DNA of 64,000 nucleotides from Bacteroidales bacterium. Lineage in GTDB: Bacteria; Bacteroidota; Bacteroidia; Bacteroidales; WCHB1-69. The notes under the pieces were generated by a model. The model was not told the origin of the DNA. It did no database searches and worked only from the letters and a program-made list of their open reading frames with translations. Numbering within the stretch: the first letter of the stretch is position 1; each line of letters opens with the position of its first letter. The position numbers were made by a program, and so were the translations under genes. Below are positions 54,810 to 63,458 of the stretch, in pieces. The stretch spans positions 50,601 to 114,600 of the forward strand of contig JAFPVR010000001.1 in NCBI GenBank assembly GCA_017395245.1, given 5' to 3'.

Positions 54810-55655
54810 TCAAACCGCCTTCAAGCTCATATCCAAGCTTTTAATCTGATGGGTAAACGCCCCGACGGAGATGAAATCCACGCCCGTGACAGCATAGTCG
54901 TGAAGGGTCTCCTTCACAATGCCGCCGGAAGCCTCGGTTTCCATACGGTGATCGACCATTTTCACGCCCTCGCGAATCATGTCCGGGGTGAAATTGTCGA
55001 ACATAATGCGTTGCACACCGCCGTGTTCGAGCACGCGCCGCACATCGTCCAAACTGCGGGTCTCAATCTCAATATTGAGCTGCATATTGTTGTCTTTCAG
55101 ATACTTGTTCGCCGCATCAATGGCTTTTTCAATGCCGCCCGCAAAGTCGATGTGGTTGTCTTTGAGCATCATCATGTCGAAGAGGCCGAAACGGTGGTTC
55201 TGGGCCCCGCCAACCGTGACCGCATACTTTTCGAAAATGCGCATGTTGGGGGTTGTTTTGCGCGTATCAAGCAGGGTGACGTTCGTATCGCGCACCAAAT
55301 CAACATATTCGTGGGTGGTGGTGGCGATACCGCTCATCCGCTGCATGAAGTTGAGCAGGGTGCGTTCAGCGGTGAGCATATTGCGGGACGAGCCGTGCAG
55401 GGTAAACGCGATGTCGCCCTTGTGCACCAACGTGCCGTCGGGAAGCAGCAGATCCATGCGGATATTCTCATCAACCTGACGCAGCACCTCGCGGGCCACA
55501 TCCACGCCAGCCAACACGCCGTCTTGCTTGATGAGCAGCTTCATGTCGCCCTGAGCCTCTGCGGGAATGCAGGAGAGCGAGGAATGGTCGCCGTTGCCGA
55601 TATCCTCACGCAACGTCAACGCTATCAATTCTTTAACTTGTTCTGTGATCTTCAT
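54810..55655 (-). CDS. nadC: Nicotinate-nucleotide pyrophosphorylase (quinolinate phosphoribosyltransferase)
   Basis: 281 residues; makes nicotinate mononucleotide from quinolinate and PRPP in NAD synthesis. LLDTRKTTPNMRIFEKYAV near 133 and HRFGLFDMMMLKDNHID near 157 are the active-site blocks, and the C-terminal DFISVGAFTHQIKSLDMSL closes the barrel. nadA and nadB are not in the window. Its ATG overlaps the stop of the upstream lipoprotein by four bases (ATGA), so they are translationally coupled, and YihY/BrkB follows after 8 bases. Confidence 0.95.
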   Translation of the reverse strand: MKITEQVKELIALTLREDIGNGDHSSLSCIPAEAQGDMKLLIKQDGVLAGVDVAREVLRQVDENIRMDLLLPDGTLVHKGDIAFTLHGSSRNMLTAERTLLNFMQRMSGIATTTHEYVDLVRDTNVTLLDTRKTTPNMRIFEKYAVTVGGAQNHRFGLFDMMMLKDNHIDFAGGIEKAIDAANKYLKDNNMQLNIEIETRSLDDVRRVLEHGGVQRIMFDNFTPDMIREGVKMVDHRMETEASGGIVKETLHDYAVTGVDFISVGAFTHQIKSLDMSLKAV

Positions 55656-56155
55656 TTTTTCACTATGATTTCGGGGGTGGTGATGGTGTCGCTATGGTGC
55701 AAGGCGCGATCCACAATCCAGCAGGTAAGCCGTACCGTGTCGTAAGCAGAGTACGGATTGTTGATGAACGTGGTGATGGAGAGCGTGCCCTCAATAGACT
55801 CCGGCACAGTCTTGCTAAGATGCGGGATGCGAGCGTGAAGAGGCGTGGGCAGCTCCATTTCCACCCACTCGCCGTGCTGCTTTTCGTACAAATAAATGAA
55901 AAAGTTGTAATAATAGGGCGAGTCAACCGCAAAAACAGGATTCTTGTCGGTCTCGTCCAACCCAATGTCGCCATCCCCGTCCTGGAAATGGATGGTCAGC
56001 ACGGCCTGATTGTCGTGCCCCGTCCCGTCATCGACCTTCTCCATCGAGACGAACTCGATGTGCGGCACTATGGAAAATTTATCCTCGTGCCGGCAACAGA
56101 GCATAACAGTCGCCAGTGCCAAAACAACTATTCCGATGAGAAACTTTTTCATCAT
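55652..56155 (-). CDS. Putative lipoprotein with acidic calcium-like loop
   Basis: 167 residues. MMKKFLIGIVVLALATVMLCC is a lipoprotein-type signal, with Cys20 or Cys21 lipidated. The mature part is beta-rich, with FQDGDGDIGLDETD near residue 80, an Asp-rich loop like those that bind calcium. Similar small lipoproteins are frequent in Bacteroidales and have no known role. The start lies 1 base after the hutH stop and its own stop overlaps nadC, so it is embedded in that operon. A second ATG three bases on is equally possible. Confidence 0.75.
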   Translation of the reverse strand: MMKKFLIGIVVLALATVMLCCRHEDKFSIVPHIEFVSMEKVDDGTGHDNQAVLTIHFQDGDGDIGLDETDKNPVFAVDSPYYYNFFIYLYEKQHGEWVEMELPTPLHARIPHLSKTVPESIEGTLSITTFINNPYSAYDTVRLTCWIVDRALHHSDTITTPEIIVKK

Positions 56156-56156
56156 T

Positions 56157-57650
56157 TTACATCACAACACGCACACCCTTGATAAAATCGATAGACTCCT
56201 GAATCAGTTCATGCATGTAGGTGTCGTTCTCCACAAATGGCACATATTCGCGGTAGCATTGCACAAACTCCTCGATGAACTCAGAGCTCTTCAGCGGTTT
56301 GCGGAAATCGAGGGCCTGAGCGGCGTTGAACAACTCGATGCCGAGAATCTTCTCCACATTGTTGACCACGAGGTAGCATTTCGTGGCGGCGTTCGCGCCC
56401 ATGCTCACGTGATCCTCCTGACCTTGCGACGACTCAATGGAGTCGGTGGAGCAAGGCATCGTGAAAGCCTTGTTCTGGTTCACGATGGAGGCGGCAGCGT
56501 ACTGCGGAATCATGAAGCCGGAGTTGAGACCGGGGTTCTTCACGAGGAAGGACGGCAGACCGCGTTTGCCGCTAATCAGTTGATAGATACGGCGTTCAGA
56601 GATATTACCAAGTTCTGCCATGGCGATGGAGAGGAAGTCCAAAACCAGCGCCAACGGCTGACCGTGGAAGTTGCCCGCGCTGACAATAATATCCTCATCG
56701 GGGAAGACCGTCGGGTTGTCGGTGACGGAGTTGATTTCGGTCTCCACCACGTTCTGCACATGCTCAATGGCATCTTTCGAGGCACCGTGAACCTGCGGCA
56801 TGCAACGGAAGGAGTAAGGATCCTGCACGTGCTCTTTGTGCTGGGCGATAATTTCCGAACCCTCAAGCAGTTGCGTAATATGGGCGGCAGTGATAATCTG
56901 GCCAGCATGCGGACGCACGAGATGCACGAGCATGTTGAACGGCTCAATACGGCCGTCGAAAGCCTCCAAGGAGATGGCACCGATGATGTCGGCGAGCCAG
57001 CTCAGCTTGCGGGCCTTCATCAGTAACCAGACGGCGTAGGAGCTCATGAATTGGGTGCCGTTGAGCAGGGCAAGACCCTCTTTGGACTTCAACGTGATGG
57101 GCTTCCAGCCGAATTTCTCGTTGATTTCGGCAGCAGAGTACTTCTTGTTGCGATAATAGACCTCACCCATACCGATAATAGGCAGCGAGAGGTGCGCCAA
57201 CGGAGCCAAATCGCCGGAAGCGCCAAGGGAACCTTGTTGATACACAACGGGATACACGCCCTTGTTGTAGAAGTCCACCAGTCGTTGGATGGTATCCACC
57301 TGCACGCCAGAATGGCCGTATGACAGTGACTGGATTTTCATGAGCAGCATGAGTTGCACAATCTCTTGCGGCACCTCCTCGCCCACGCCGCACGCGTGCG
57401 AGATCACGAGGTTGCGTTGCAAGGTGGACAAATCCTTAGCAGAAATATGCTTATTGCAAAGGGAACCGAAGCCGGTGGTCACACCGTAAATCGGATCTGC
57501 GCTCTTGGCTGCCTTGGTGTCCAAAAAGTCGCGGCACTTCTTCACCGCCGCAATGGCCTCCTCCGACAGCTCGATTTTCTGCTTGCGCTCAATGATTTTT
57601 GTTACTTTCTCAATGCTGAGAAACTTCGTTGAAATTTGATGTTTTTTCAT
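56157..57650 (-). CDS. hutH: Histidine ammonia-lyase
   Basis: 497 residues; converts histidine to urocanate and ammonia. The Ala-Ser-Gly triad that cyclises to the MIO cofactor lies in GSLGASGDLAPLAHL near residue 140, the N-terminal block is YGVTTGFGSL and the helix GSEIIAQHKEHVQDPYSFR is the usual substrate region. The frame is open to 57764 through a repeat tract, so ATG 57650 is used. The rest of the histidine pathway (hutU, hutI, ftcD) is not adjacent. Instead it heads an operon with a lipoprotein, nadC and a membrane protein. Related aromatic amino-acid lyases cannot be fully excluded. Confidence 0.9.
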   Translation of the reverse strand: MKKHQISTKFLSIEKVTKIIERKQKIELSEEAIAAVKKCRDFLDTKAAKSADPIYGVTTGFGSLCNKHISAKDLSTLQRNLVISHACGVGEEVPQEIVQLMLLMKIQSLSYGHSGVQVDTIQRLVDFYNKGVYPVVYQQGSLGASGDLAPLAHLSLPIIGMGEVYYRNKKYSAAEINEKFGWKPITLKSKEGLALLNGTQFMSSYAVWLLMKARKLSWLADIIGAISLEAFDGRIEPFNMLVHLVRPHAGQIITAAHITQLLEGSEIIAQHKEHVQDPYSFRCMPQVHGASKDAIEHVQNVVETEINSVTDNPTVFPDEDIIVSAGNFHGQPLALVLDFLSIAMAELGNISERRIYQLISGKRGLPSFLVKNPGLNSGFMIPQYAAASIVNQNKAFTMPCSTDSIESSQGQEDHVSMGANAATKCYLVVNNVEKILGIELFNAAQALDFRKPLKSSEFIEEFVQCYREYVPFVENDTYMHELIQESIDFIKGVRVVM

Positions 57651-57674
57651 TATTTTGGGTTTTATTGTTTTTTT

Positions 57675-57797
57675 GTGAATAGTGATTAGTGATTGGTGAT
57701 AAGGCAAAAGGCAATAGGCAGTAGGCAGTAGGCAATAGTGTTCGTCCAAAGTCTTAAGTCTCAAGTCTTAAGTCTTAAGTCTCAAGTCTTAAGTCTT
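57675..57797. repeat. Compound heptamer tandem repeat (three families)
   Basis: Nine contiguous 7-bp units run from GTGAATA and GTGATTA types into GGCAATA/GGCAGTA types without loss of phase (57675-57737). After 11 bases come seven units of AAGTCTT/AAGTCTC (57749-57797), the last overlapping the stop codon (57796-57798) of the oxidoreductase gene. It forms the whole gap between that gene and hutH. Confidence 0.9.
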
Positions 57798-59469
57798 ATT
57801 TCGGGATAACATTGTATTTGCCGATAAGACGGTACGTCCGCATTCCCCCAATCAGGTTATATACCTCGTCGAATCCGTTCTGCATGAGGATGCGGGCGGC
57901 GACGTAGCCGCGAAGACCGACCTCGCAGAAGACCACGATCTTCTTCCCTTCGGGAATCTCTTCGAGGAACTCGCGCAACTCATCCACGGAGTAGCGGGTC
58001 GCACCCTCGACGGTACCGCTCTTGTACTCAGGCAGTTCGCGGACATCCAACAGGAAGAAGTCGTCCTTGTTGTCAATCATATCATCCAACTGGTGAACGT
58101 GAATCGGGTTCATCAGGTGGGCGAAGATGTTTTCGGCGACCATACCGGCGAACATCACGGGACTCTTGGCCGAGCCAAACGGCGGCGCGTAGGTGTGCTC
58201 GCTGTTCACGAGGTCGAAGATGGTGCCGTGGTGTTTGAGCAGTAGGGAGATGGTATCAATCTGTTTGTCAATGTTTTGTATGCCGATAGCCTGTGCGCCG
58301 TACAGGGTGCCGTCCTCCATGGAGAAGTTCAGCTTCAGCGACATCGGGGTGTTGCCGGGATAGTAGGTGGCGTGTGCGGCCGGATGCACGATGACGGTCT
58401 CGTAAGTGAGTCCCGCCCGCAGCAAGGCCGCCTCGTTCAAGCCCGTAGACGCTACAGCCAAGTCGAAAATCTTGGCGATGGCAGTGCCCACAGAGCCTTG
58501 ATAGACCACACTTTCGGGATAGACCATGTTCATGGCGGCGATACGTGCTTGCGCATTCGCGGGACCCGCAAGGAAGTTGCAGTATGGAACGCCCGTCACC
58601 GGATGCGGGAATTCGATAGCGTCGCCCACAGCGAAGATGCGCTCGTCGGAGGTCTGCAGGAACTCGTTGACCTTGATGCCCCGACCGATTTCCAGACCAG
58701 CCGCTTCGGCCAATGCCGTGTTCGGACGCACGCCGATGCTCAGCACCGCAAGGTCACAGTCCAACTTCTGCCCATCTTCCAAGCAGACGGTCAGCTGGTC
58801 GCCGTTTTCCTCAAATCCACTAATACCGTTACCCGTAATCAGTTGCACGCCCTTGTCTTTCAGATGCTTCTGCGCGATAGCCGCAATCGGTTCATCCACG
58901 GGCGTGAGGATATGGTCAGCCTTCTCCACCACGGTAATCTGGTAGCCGATCTTGTGGAGGTTTTCGGCCATCTCCAACCCGATGAAGCCGCCACCGATGA
59001 TGACCACTTTGGCGTTATCGTGCAGGGATTCAACGGCTTGAATCTTGATTTTATCGCAATCGCTGACGCTGCGCAGGGTGAAGATCTTCTCGCTGTGGAT
59101 GCCGGGCAGTTCGGGAATCACCGGTTCGGCGCCGGGCGAGAGCAACAGGATGTCGTAATCCTCGCTATAGGTCTTGCCGTTGCGCAGGTTCTTGACCTCC
59201 ACGGTGTGCGTCTCGCGGTCGATGGCGGTCACTTCCTGCAACGTCCGGACATCCACGTCGTAGCGGTTGCCGAAAGAGACGGGTGTCTGCACGAAGAGCC
59301 GCTTGCGCTCCTCGATGGTGTTGCCGATGTAGTAGGGCATGCCGCAATTGGCGTACGAGATGTGTTCGCCTTTCTCGAACATGATGATTTCAGCATCTTC
59401 ACTGAGTCTTCGCAGTCGTGCGGCCGCTGATGCTCCGCCTGCCACACCGCCTATGATGACGTATTTCAT
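57796..59469 (-). CDS. CoA-disulfide-reductase-like flavoprotein fused to rhodanese
   Basis: 557 residues. The N-terminal ~450 residues are a pyridine-nucleotide-disulfide oxidoreductase: FAD loop IIGGVAGGASAAARLRRL, single redox Cys in SYANCGMPYYIG (about residue 43), NADH loop VVIIGGGFIGLEMAENL near 155, second FAD block RIFAVGDAIEF. The last ~100 residues are a rhodanese domain (DDFFLLDVRELPEYKSG) with active Cys in VVFCEVGLRGY. This CoADR-RHD arrangement reduces CoA disulfides, persulfides or polysulfide with NAD(P)H. The electron acceptor here is not known. It stands alone, with no promoter box recognised. Confidence 0.92.
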   Translation of the reverse strand: MKYVIIGGVAGGASAAARLRRLSEDAEIIMFEKGEHISYANCGMPYYIGNTIEERKRLFVQTPVSFGNRYDVDVRTLQEVTAIDRETHTVEVKNLRNGKTYSEDYDILLLSPGAEPVIPELPGIHSEKIFTLRSVSDCDKIKIQAVESLHDNAKVVIIGGGFIGLEMAENLHKIGYQITVVEKADHILTPVDEPIAAIAQKHLKDKGVQLITGNGISGFEENGDQLTVCLEDGQKLDCDLAVLSIGVRPNTALAEAAGLEIGRGIKVNEFLQTSDERIFAVGDAIEFPHPVTGVPYCNFLAGPANAQARIAAMNMVYPESVVYQGSVGTAIAKIFDLAVASTGLNEAALLRAGLTYETVIVHPAAHATYYPGNTPMSLKLNFSMEDGTLYGAQAIGIQNIDKQIDTISLLLKHHGTIFDLVNSEHTYAPPFGSAKSPVMFAGMVAENIFAHLMNPIHVHQLDDMIDNKDDFFLLDVRELPEYKSGTVEGATRYSVDELREFLEEIPEGKKIVVFCEVGLRGYVAARILMQNGFDEVYNLIGGMRTYRLIGKYNVIPK

Positions 59470-59493
59470 ATTGCTTCGTATTCGTTCTTAATG

Positions 59494-59588
59494 TCCCAGG
59501 GTTCACTGCATTCTCCCTGGCTGTTCTCTCCCAGGGCTCACTGCGTTCACCCTGGGTTAACATAGGTCGGGCTTTCAGCCCTTTTTGG
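59494..59588 (+). repeat. Dispersed hairpin element, copy C (with an extra half unit)
   Basis: CCCAGGG/CCCTGGG stem (59530-59556), AACATAGGTC linker, GGGCT/AGCCC stem and T-run match copies A and B. A further CCCAGGG...CCCTGG half lies directly upstream (59495-59520), so the hairpin part is duplicated. It fills the gap between purC and the oxidoreductase. Confidence 0.8.
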
Positions 59589-59595
59589 AAGAGGT

Positions 59596-60540
59596 CTATC
59601 TATTATTAAGCCAGTTCGTTACATTGTCGTATATTCGTTGCTCCACGTTGTCGGCGGGGGCGGGGACGAACTTCTCGCCGGTGATGTTCTCGTAGAGTTC
59701 GATATAGCGTTGGGTGATGCCGTTGACAACCTCTTCGGTCATTTCAGGCACCTGCTGGCCTTCCTGGCCTTGGAAGCCGTTGGCCATCAGCCACTCGCGC
59801 ACGAACTCCTTCGACAACTGCTTCTGCGGCAGCCCTTTGGCGAACTGTTCCTCGTAGCCTTGGGCATAGAAGTAGCGGGAGGAGTCGGGGGTGTGGATTT
59901 CATCGATGAGGTAGATTTTATCATCCGCTTTGCCGAACTCGTACTTGGTATCCACGAGAATCAATCCCTTTTTGGCCGCGATTTCGGTGCCGCGGAGGAA
60001 GAGCTTCATCGTGTAATCCTCCAAAACGGCGTAGTCTTCGGGGGAGACGAGGCCCTTGGCAAGGATTTCCTCCTTGGAGATATCGGCATCGTGCTCGCCC
60101 TGCTCGGCCTTGGTGGTCGGGGTGATGAGCGGCACGGGGAATTTCTGGTTCTCCTTCATGCCGTCGGGCAGGATGTTGCCGCAGAGGTTGCGGCCGCCGT
60201 TCTTGTAGAAACGCCACGCGCTGCCGCAGAGGTAGCCGCGCACGATCATCTCCACCGGGAAGCCCTTGCAGGTGCGGCCCACCGTGACCATCGGGTCGGG
60301 CGTGGCCATCTTCCAGTTCGGACAGATGTCGCTGGTGGCATCCAAGAATTTGGAAGCTATCTGGTTGAGGATCTGTCCTTTGTAAGGGATGCCCTTCGGC
60401 AAAATGACATCGAAGGCGCTGATGCGGTCGCTGGCGACCATCACTAACACATCGTCTAAGAAGTAGACGTCACGGACTTTTCCGTGATACACCGACTTTT
60501 GGTTCGGGAATTGGTAATTGGTTTTTGTTAAGGCGTTCAT
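59596..60540 (-). CDS. purC: Phosphoribosylaminoimidazole-succinocarboxamide synthase
   Basis: 314 residues; the SAICAR synthase of purine synthesis, joining CAIR and aspartate with [28 protein letters not shown] near residue 20 is the ATP-binding block, and [12 protein letters not shown] and [15 protein letters not shown] are substrate blocks of the longer form common in Bacteroidetes. No other pur gene is adjacent and no purine riboswitch was recognised in the 217-base gap upstream, which holds only repeats. Confidence 0.95.
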   Translation of the reverse strand: MNALTKTNYQFPNQKSVYHGKVRDVYFLDDVLVMVASDRISAFDVILPKGIPYKGQILNQIASKFLDATSDICPNWKMATPDPMVTVGRTCKGFPVEMIVRGYLCGSAWRFYKNGGRNLCGNILPDGMKENQKFPVPLITPTTKAEQGEHDADISKEEILAKGLVSPEDYAVLEDYTMKLFLRGTEIAAKKGLILVDTKYEFGKADDKIYLIDEIHTPDSSRYFYAQGYEEQFAKGLPQKQLSKEFVREWLMANGFQGQEGQQVPEMTEEVVNGITQRYIELYENITGEKFVPAPADNVEQRIYDNVTNWLNNR

Positions 60541-60548
60541 TATTTAAT

Positions 60549-60576
60549 GGTTATAGGTTATGGGTTATAGGTTATT
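60549..60576. repeat. Heptamer tandem repeat (GGTTATA)
   Basis: Four units in phase: GGTTATA, GGTTATG, GGTTATA, GGTTATT. It begins 8 bases upstream of the purC start. Confidence 0.75.
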
Positions 60577-60581
60577 GATGT

Positions 60582-60648
60582 CCCCACACTGCGGCTTCGC
60601 CTTGTGTGGGGTTAATTGCGCTTCGCGCGTGTTGCCTCTTCGAGGCAG
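60582..60648 (+). repeat. Three-hairpin GC-rich element related to the dispersed family
   Basis: CCCCACAC/GTGTGGGG around a GCTTCGCC loop, then CGC-ttcg-GCG, then GCCTC-tt-cGAGGC. The first hairpin has the same build as copies A-C (C-rich arm, CTTCGC loop, G-rich arm, TTAA/TGA linker), with different arm sequence. Confidence 0.65.
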
Positions 60649-60713
60649 CTTAAGAAATAAGTTTACTATATATCATTTCTGTTCGAATTCATTTCTATTA
60701 CCTATTGTCTGGT

Positions 60714-60762
60714 CACTGTTCACTGCTCACTAATCACTAATCACTGTTCACTACTCACTATT
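60714..60762. repeat. Heptamer tandem repeat (CACTnnT)
   Basis: Seven contiguous units from CACTGTT to CACTATT with variable positions 5 and 6. The last unit contains the TAG stop codon (60758-60760) of the subtilisin gene. Confidence 0.85.
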
Positions 60763-62410
60763 TCACAAACTTAAACGTGGCAATCTGATTGTTGTTGAGC
60801 GTCGCCGTTCCAATGTAAAATCCTTTCGGCAAAGAGCTTACGTTGATTTCAAGAATCGGAGAGCTCGGGGCGGCGGTTTGCAGGACGAGTTGGCCGGAGG
60901 CGTTGTAGAGGGTAACGGTCTGGATGTTGCCGTCAGGGTTGACGATGTGCAGCTGGTCGGTGACAGGGTTCGGATAGACGCTGAGGATCAGCGGTTTGTA
61001 GTCGTTGATACCGACGTGGGAGGCGTAGGCCTGGTAGAAGTTGGGGATGCCGTAGCCGTATTCGGTGTTGGGGTTATTGTAGAGGTGACTGCTTTCGCGG
61101 ATGATCTGCATCATCTCCGTGGAGGTGTAGACGGGCATGGCTTGCCAGAGGCAGGCGCACATACCGGCAGCCACGGGGGTGGCGAGACTGGTGCCGTTGG
61201 CGAAGGAGAGCACGTCATCAGGATAGATGCAGGCCGTTTCCACGCCCTGGGAGGTGATGTCGGGCTTCACGCGACCGTCGTAGGAGGGGCCATGCGACGA
61301 GAATTCGGCGATAATGCTGTCGGAAGCGCAGGCACCCACGCACAGAATGTCGAAGGCATCACCCGGACGACCGATGTGGTAGTATTGGTTGTTGCCATCG
61401 TTGCCCGCCGCCACACAGACGATTACACCCTTCTGCCCGAGGATGGTGGCGCAGCGCGAAGCAATGCTGTTTACTCCGTCCATATCCTCGTAGGAGACAT
61501 CGTTTTGCGGGAAATCAGGGAATGCGCGGTATCCTAACGAGGAGTTGACGACATCCGCACCAAGGCTGTCGGCGATTTCCGCACCGTTGGCCCAGAAATC
61601 CTCCTCCACAAGTTCCTCAGAGCCCACCCATTCGGTGTGGATGAGGGCGTAAGAGGCGGCGGGAGCCGTACCCACCAGTTCGCCGTTGGTGTTGGCGGCC
61701 ATTGCAGAGGTCACAATCGTGCCGTGCACTTCCGACCAGCCGCTCGCTAAGGTATCCACAAAGTCGGGCATCAGCGAGTATTGGCCGAAAAACCGCCCGC
61801 TGTTCACCCAATCCTGATAGAAAGAGCAGGTTTCAATACCGAAAAAACCGCCGTCAAGCACCGCGATGAGCATCCCCTCTCCACGGAATCCCTCCTCATG
61901 GAGCGGGATGCCGTTAAACAGAGCAATCTGCGCAAACCCTTCGCCATAATCGACCGTGTCTTTAGAAGAAGAAAACGTGTTGTGAACCATAGGAATCGGA
62001 TTCTCTGGAATCTGATACACAGGAAGTTCGTTCAGAATATATCTACCCACCGCCCACACGGAATCCACAAACGGCAAATTTTCGATTTGAAGGGCAACCA
62101 AGCTGTCGGGACAATAAACCGTGACGGTGTTCATCCATTTGGAGACGGCCAGGAGCTGCATTTCCGCATCCAATCCCATAATCTGTTGCTTGTATTGCGG
62201 GTTCACGGGCAGGTCCTGTTCCGTTATCGGGATGTTGAAACGGGTGCGCTTGTCGATGGCCCGCTGCGAGAGATAGGCCGACGGATTGTCGATGGAATAG
62301 GGGCTGTTCGCCTTGTCTTTCAAATAGATACGATAGCAAGTAGGGCTTTGCGCGGACACAGCGGCGAACATTCCGAGCCACAAAAGCAGAAGGTGTATCT
62401 TTTTCATCAT
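60758..62410 (-). CDS. T9SS-sorted subtilisin-like serine protease (S8)
   Basis: 550 residues. Signal peptide (MMKKIHLLLLWLGMFAAVSAQ), a ~130-residue pro-like region, then the S8 domain with Asp in LIAVLDGGFFG (about 190), His in EVHGTIVTSAM (about 228) and Ser in NGTSLATPVAAGM (about 415). The C-terminal ~75 residues (LSVYPNPVTDQLHIVN, VTLYNASGQLVL, GFYIGTATL) are a T9SS type A sorting domain, so the enzyme should be exported and attached or released at the surface. The frame is open to 62461, but ATG 62410 starts the signal peptide and fits the box at 62436. Confidence 0.9.
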   Translation of the reverse strand: MMKKIHLLLLWLGMFAAVSAQSPTCYRIYLKDKANSPYSIDNPSAYLSQRAIDKRTRFNIPITEQDLPVNPQYKQQIMGLDAEMQLLAVSKWMNTVTVYCPDSLVALQIENLPFVDSVWAVGRYILNELPVYQIPENPIPMVHNTFSSSKDTVDYGEGFAQIALFNGIPLHEEGFRGEGMLIAVLDGGFFGIETCSFYQDWVNSGRFFGQYSLMPDFVDTLASGWSEVHGTIVTSAMAANTNGELVGTAPAASYALIHTEWVGSEELVEEDFWANGAEIADSLGADVVNSSLGYRAFPDFPQNDVSYEDMDGVNSIASRCATILGQKGVIVCVAAGNDGNNQYYHIGRPGDAFDILCVGACASDSIIAEFSSHGPSYDGRVKPDITSQGVETACIYPDDVLSFANGTSLATPVAAGMCACLWQAMPVYTSTEMMQIIRESSHLYNNPNTEYGYGIPNFYQAYASHVGINDYKPLILSVYPNPVTDQLHIVNPDGNIQTVTLYNASGQLVLQTAAPSSPILEINVSSLPKGFYIGTATLNNNQIATFKFVK

Positions 62411-62435
62411 ACCTTTTGTAAATCTAAAAAACCTG

Positions 62436-62443
62436 CAAAGGTA
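62436..62443 (-). promoter_or_regulatory. -7 promoter box of the subtilisin gene
   Basis: TACCTTTG on the minus strand, 25 bases before the ATG at 62410. Confidence 0.65.
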
Positions 62444-62479
62444 CACAAATTTTGAATACACGGGCGCATGATTTTTCCC

Positions 62480-63436
62480 CTACTCCATCGACACCACGTT
62501 GAGGGTGCAAACCTCGTAACCGCCCTCTTTGTTGCTGCCTGTGTGCACCACAACGCCCTTGTCGCGCAAAGAGGCAAGATCACGTTCTATCGTGCGCAAA
62601 GTAACCTTTTTGCGAAAGCTTTCATAGAGAAAGGTGGCATTGCAGCCCGGATTCTGACGGATGATTTCGAAAATGCGAAACTGCCTGTCGCTCAGCAAAG
62701 TGATGTATTTGATTTCTCGAACTTCCGACTTGGTCTGGATCTGCAGGAACTCAGAAAGATGCTCATGGAAAACCATTTTGCGGGAACCGTCAAGCGCCCA
62801 AAGGTGGGCGGGGATAAGCTCCTTGCAACGGGAAAGGGGTTCCGTGACGGTGAGGGTTTGATCTTGCGTGCAATGAACCTGCGTGGTATGGTCAATCTCC
62901 TGAATATAGACAATAGCATCTATCGGAATGGAAATCTCCTTTTGGTCGGGGGTGGAGAACTGCACCGACTGGTGCTCCAGCACCGATGCCCGCTGCTTCG
63001 CCCTGAACGCATCTTTCTGCAAGGTGTATAGCCGGAACACCAGAAACCATGCGAAAAAGCAGGAATCGCGAAGAAAAATCATCGTATAAAGGTATTGAAT
63101 ATAGTAGTTGTGACCACGAGTAAAACTCAAACTGTTCTGAACATCTGGTTTAATCATAAGAATTTCCACTGCAGTGGCCGCAAAGAGCATGACTACAGAA
63201 ATCAGCCAAAACAAACCATACCTGCCGCTGGAGAAGAATTTGGGAATGGTGAGCCAGCGTGTGACAAGCACAACCGCCATAATCAGTCCAAAACAGACAA
63301 ATTCCTTGTAAATATGCATGTTACACAATGGACGAAGAGCAGAGAACCTGACAAAAATAAAACAGGCGACAATCCAAAAAAGCAGGTTGGCTGCAAGGTT
63401 GATTTCCTTTCGATGTGTTTGAAAAAACTGACTCAT
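62480..63436 (-). CDS. Membrane-anchored LytTR-like and winged-helix regulator
   Basis: 318 residues. Four membrane segments (about 14-34, 43-62, 73-95, 112-137) are followed by a LytTR-like DNA-binding domain (about 158-235: ISIPIDAIVYIQEIDHTTQVHC, then LWALDGSRKMVFHEHLSEF). A C-terminal winged helix of DeoR type follows (about 245-310: LLSDRQFRIFEIIRQNPG, RTIERDLASLRDKGVVVH). Two DNA-binding-type domains on one membrane anchor is unusual. The frame is open to 63508, but ATG 63436 fits the box at 63459. It diverges from the secreted-protein gene at 63741; a direct-repeat array lies between them. Confidence 0.75.
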   Translation of the reverse strand: MSQFFQTHRKEINLAANLLFWIVACFIFVRFSALRPLCNMHIYKEFVCFGLIMAVVLVTRWLTIPKFFSSGRYGLFWLISVVMLFAATAVEILMIKPDVQNSLSFTRGHNYYIQYLYTMIFLRDSCFFAWFLVFRLYTLQKDAFRAKQRASVLEHQSVQFSTPDQKEISIPIDAIVYIQEIDHTTQVHCTQDQTLTVTEPLSRCKELIPAHLWALDGSRKMVFHEHLSEFLQIQTKSEVREIKYITLLSDRQFRIFEIIRQNPGCNATFLYESFRKKVTLRTIERDLASLRDKGVVVHTGSNKEGGYEVCTLNVVSME

Positions 63437-63458
63437 TGTACGCTTCGTTTTAATGCGG

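Noticed and set aside
60541-60757. Purine riboswitch upstream of purC
   Set aside because: The gap holds heptamer repeats and GC-rich hairpins, with none of the conserved loop sequences of known purine riboswitches.
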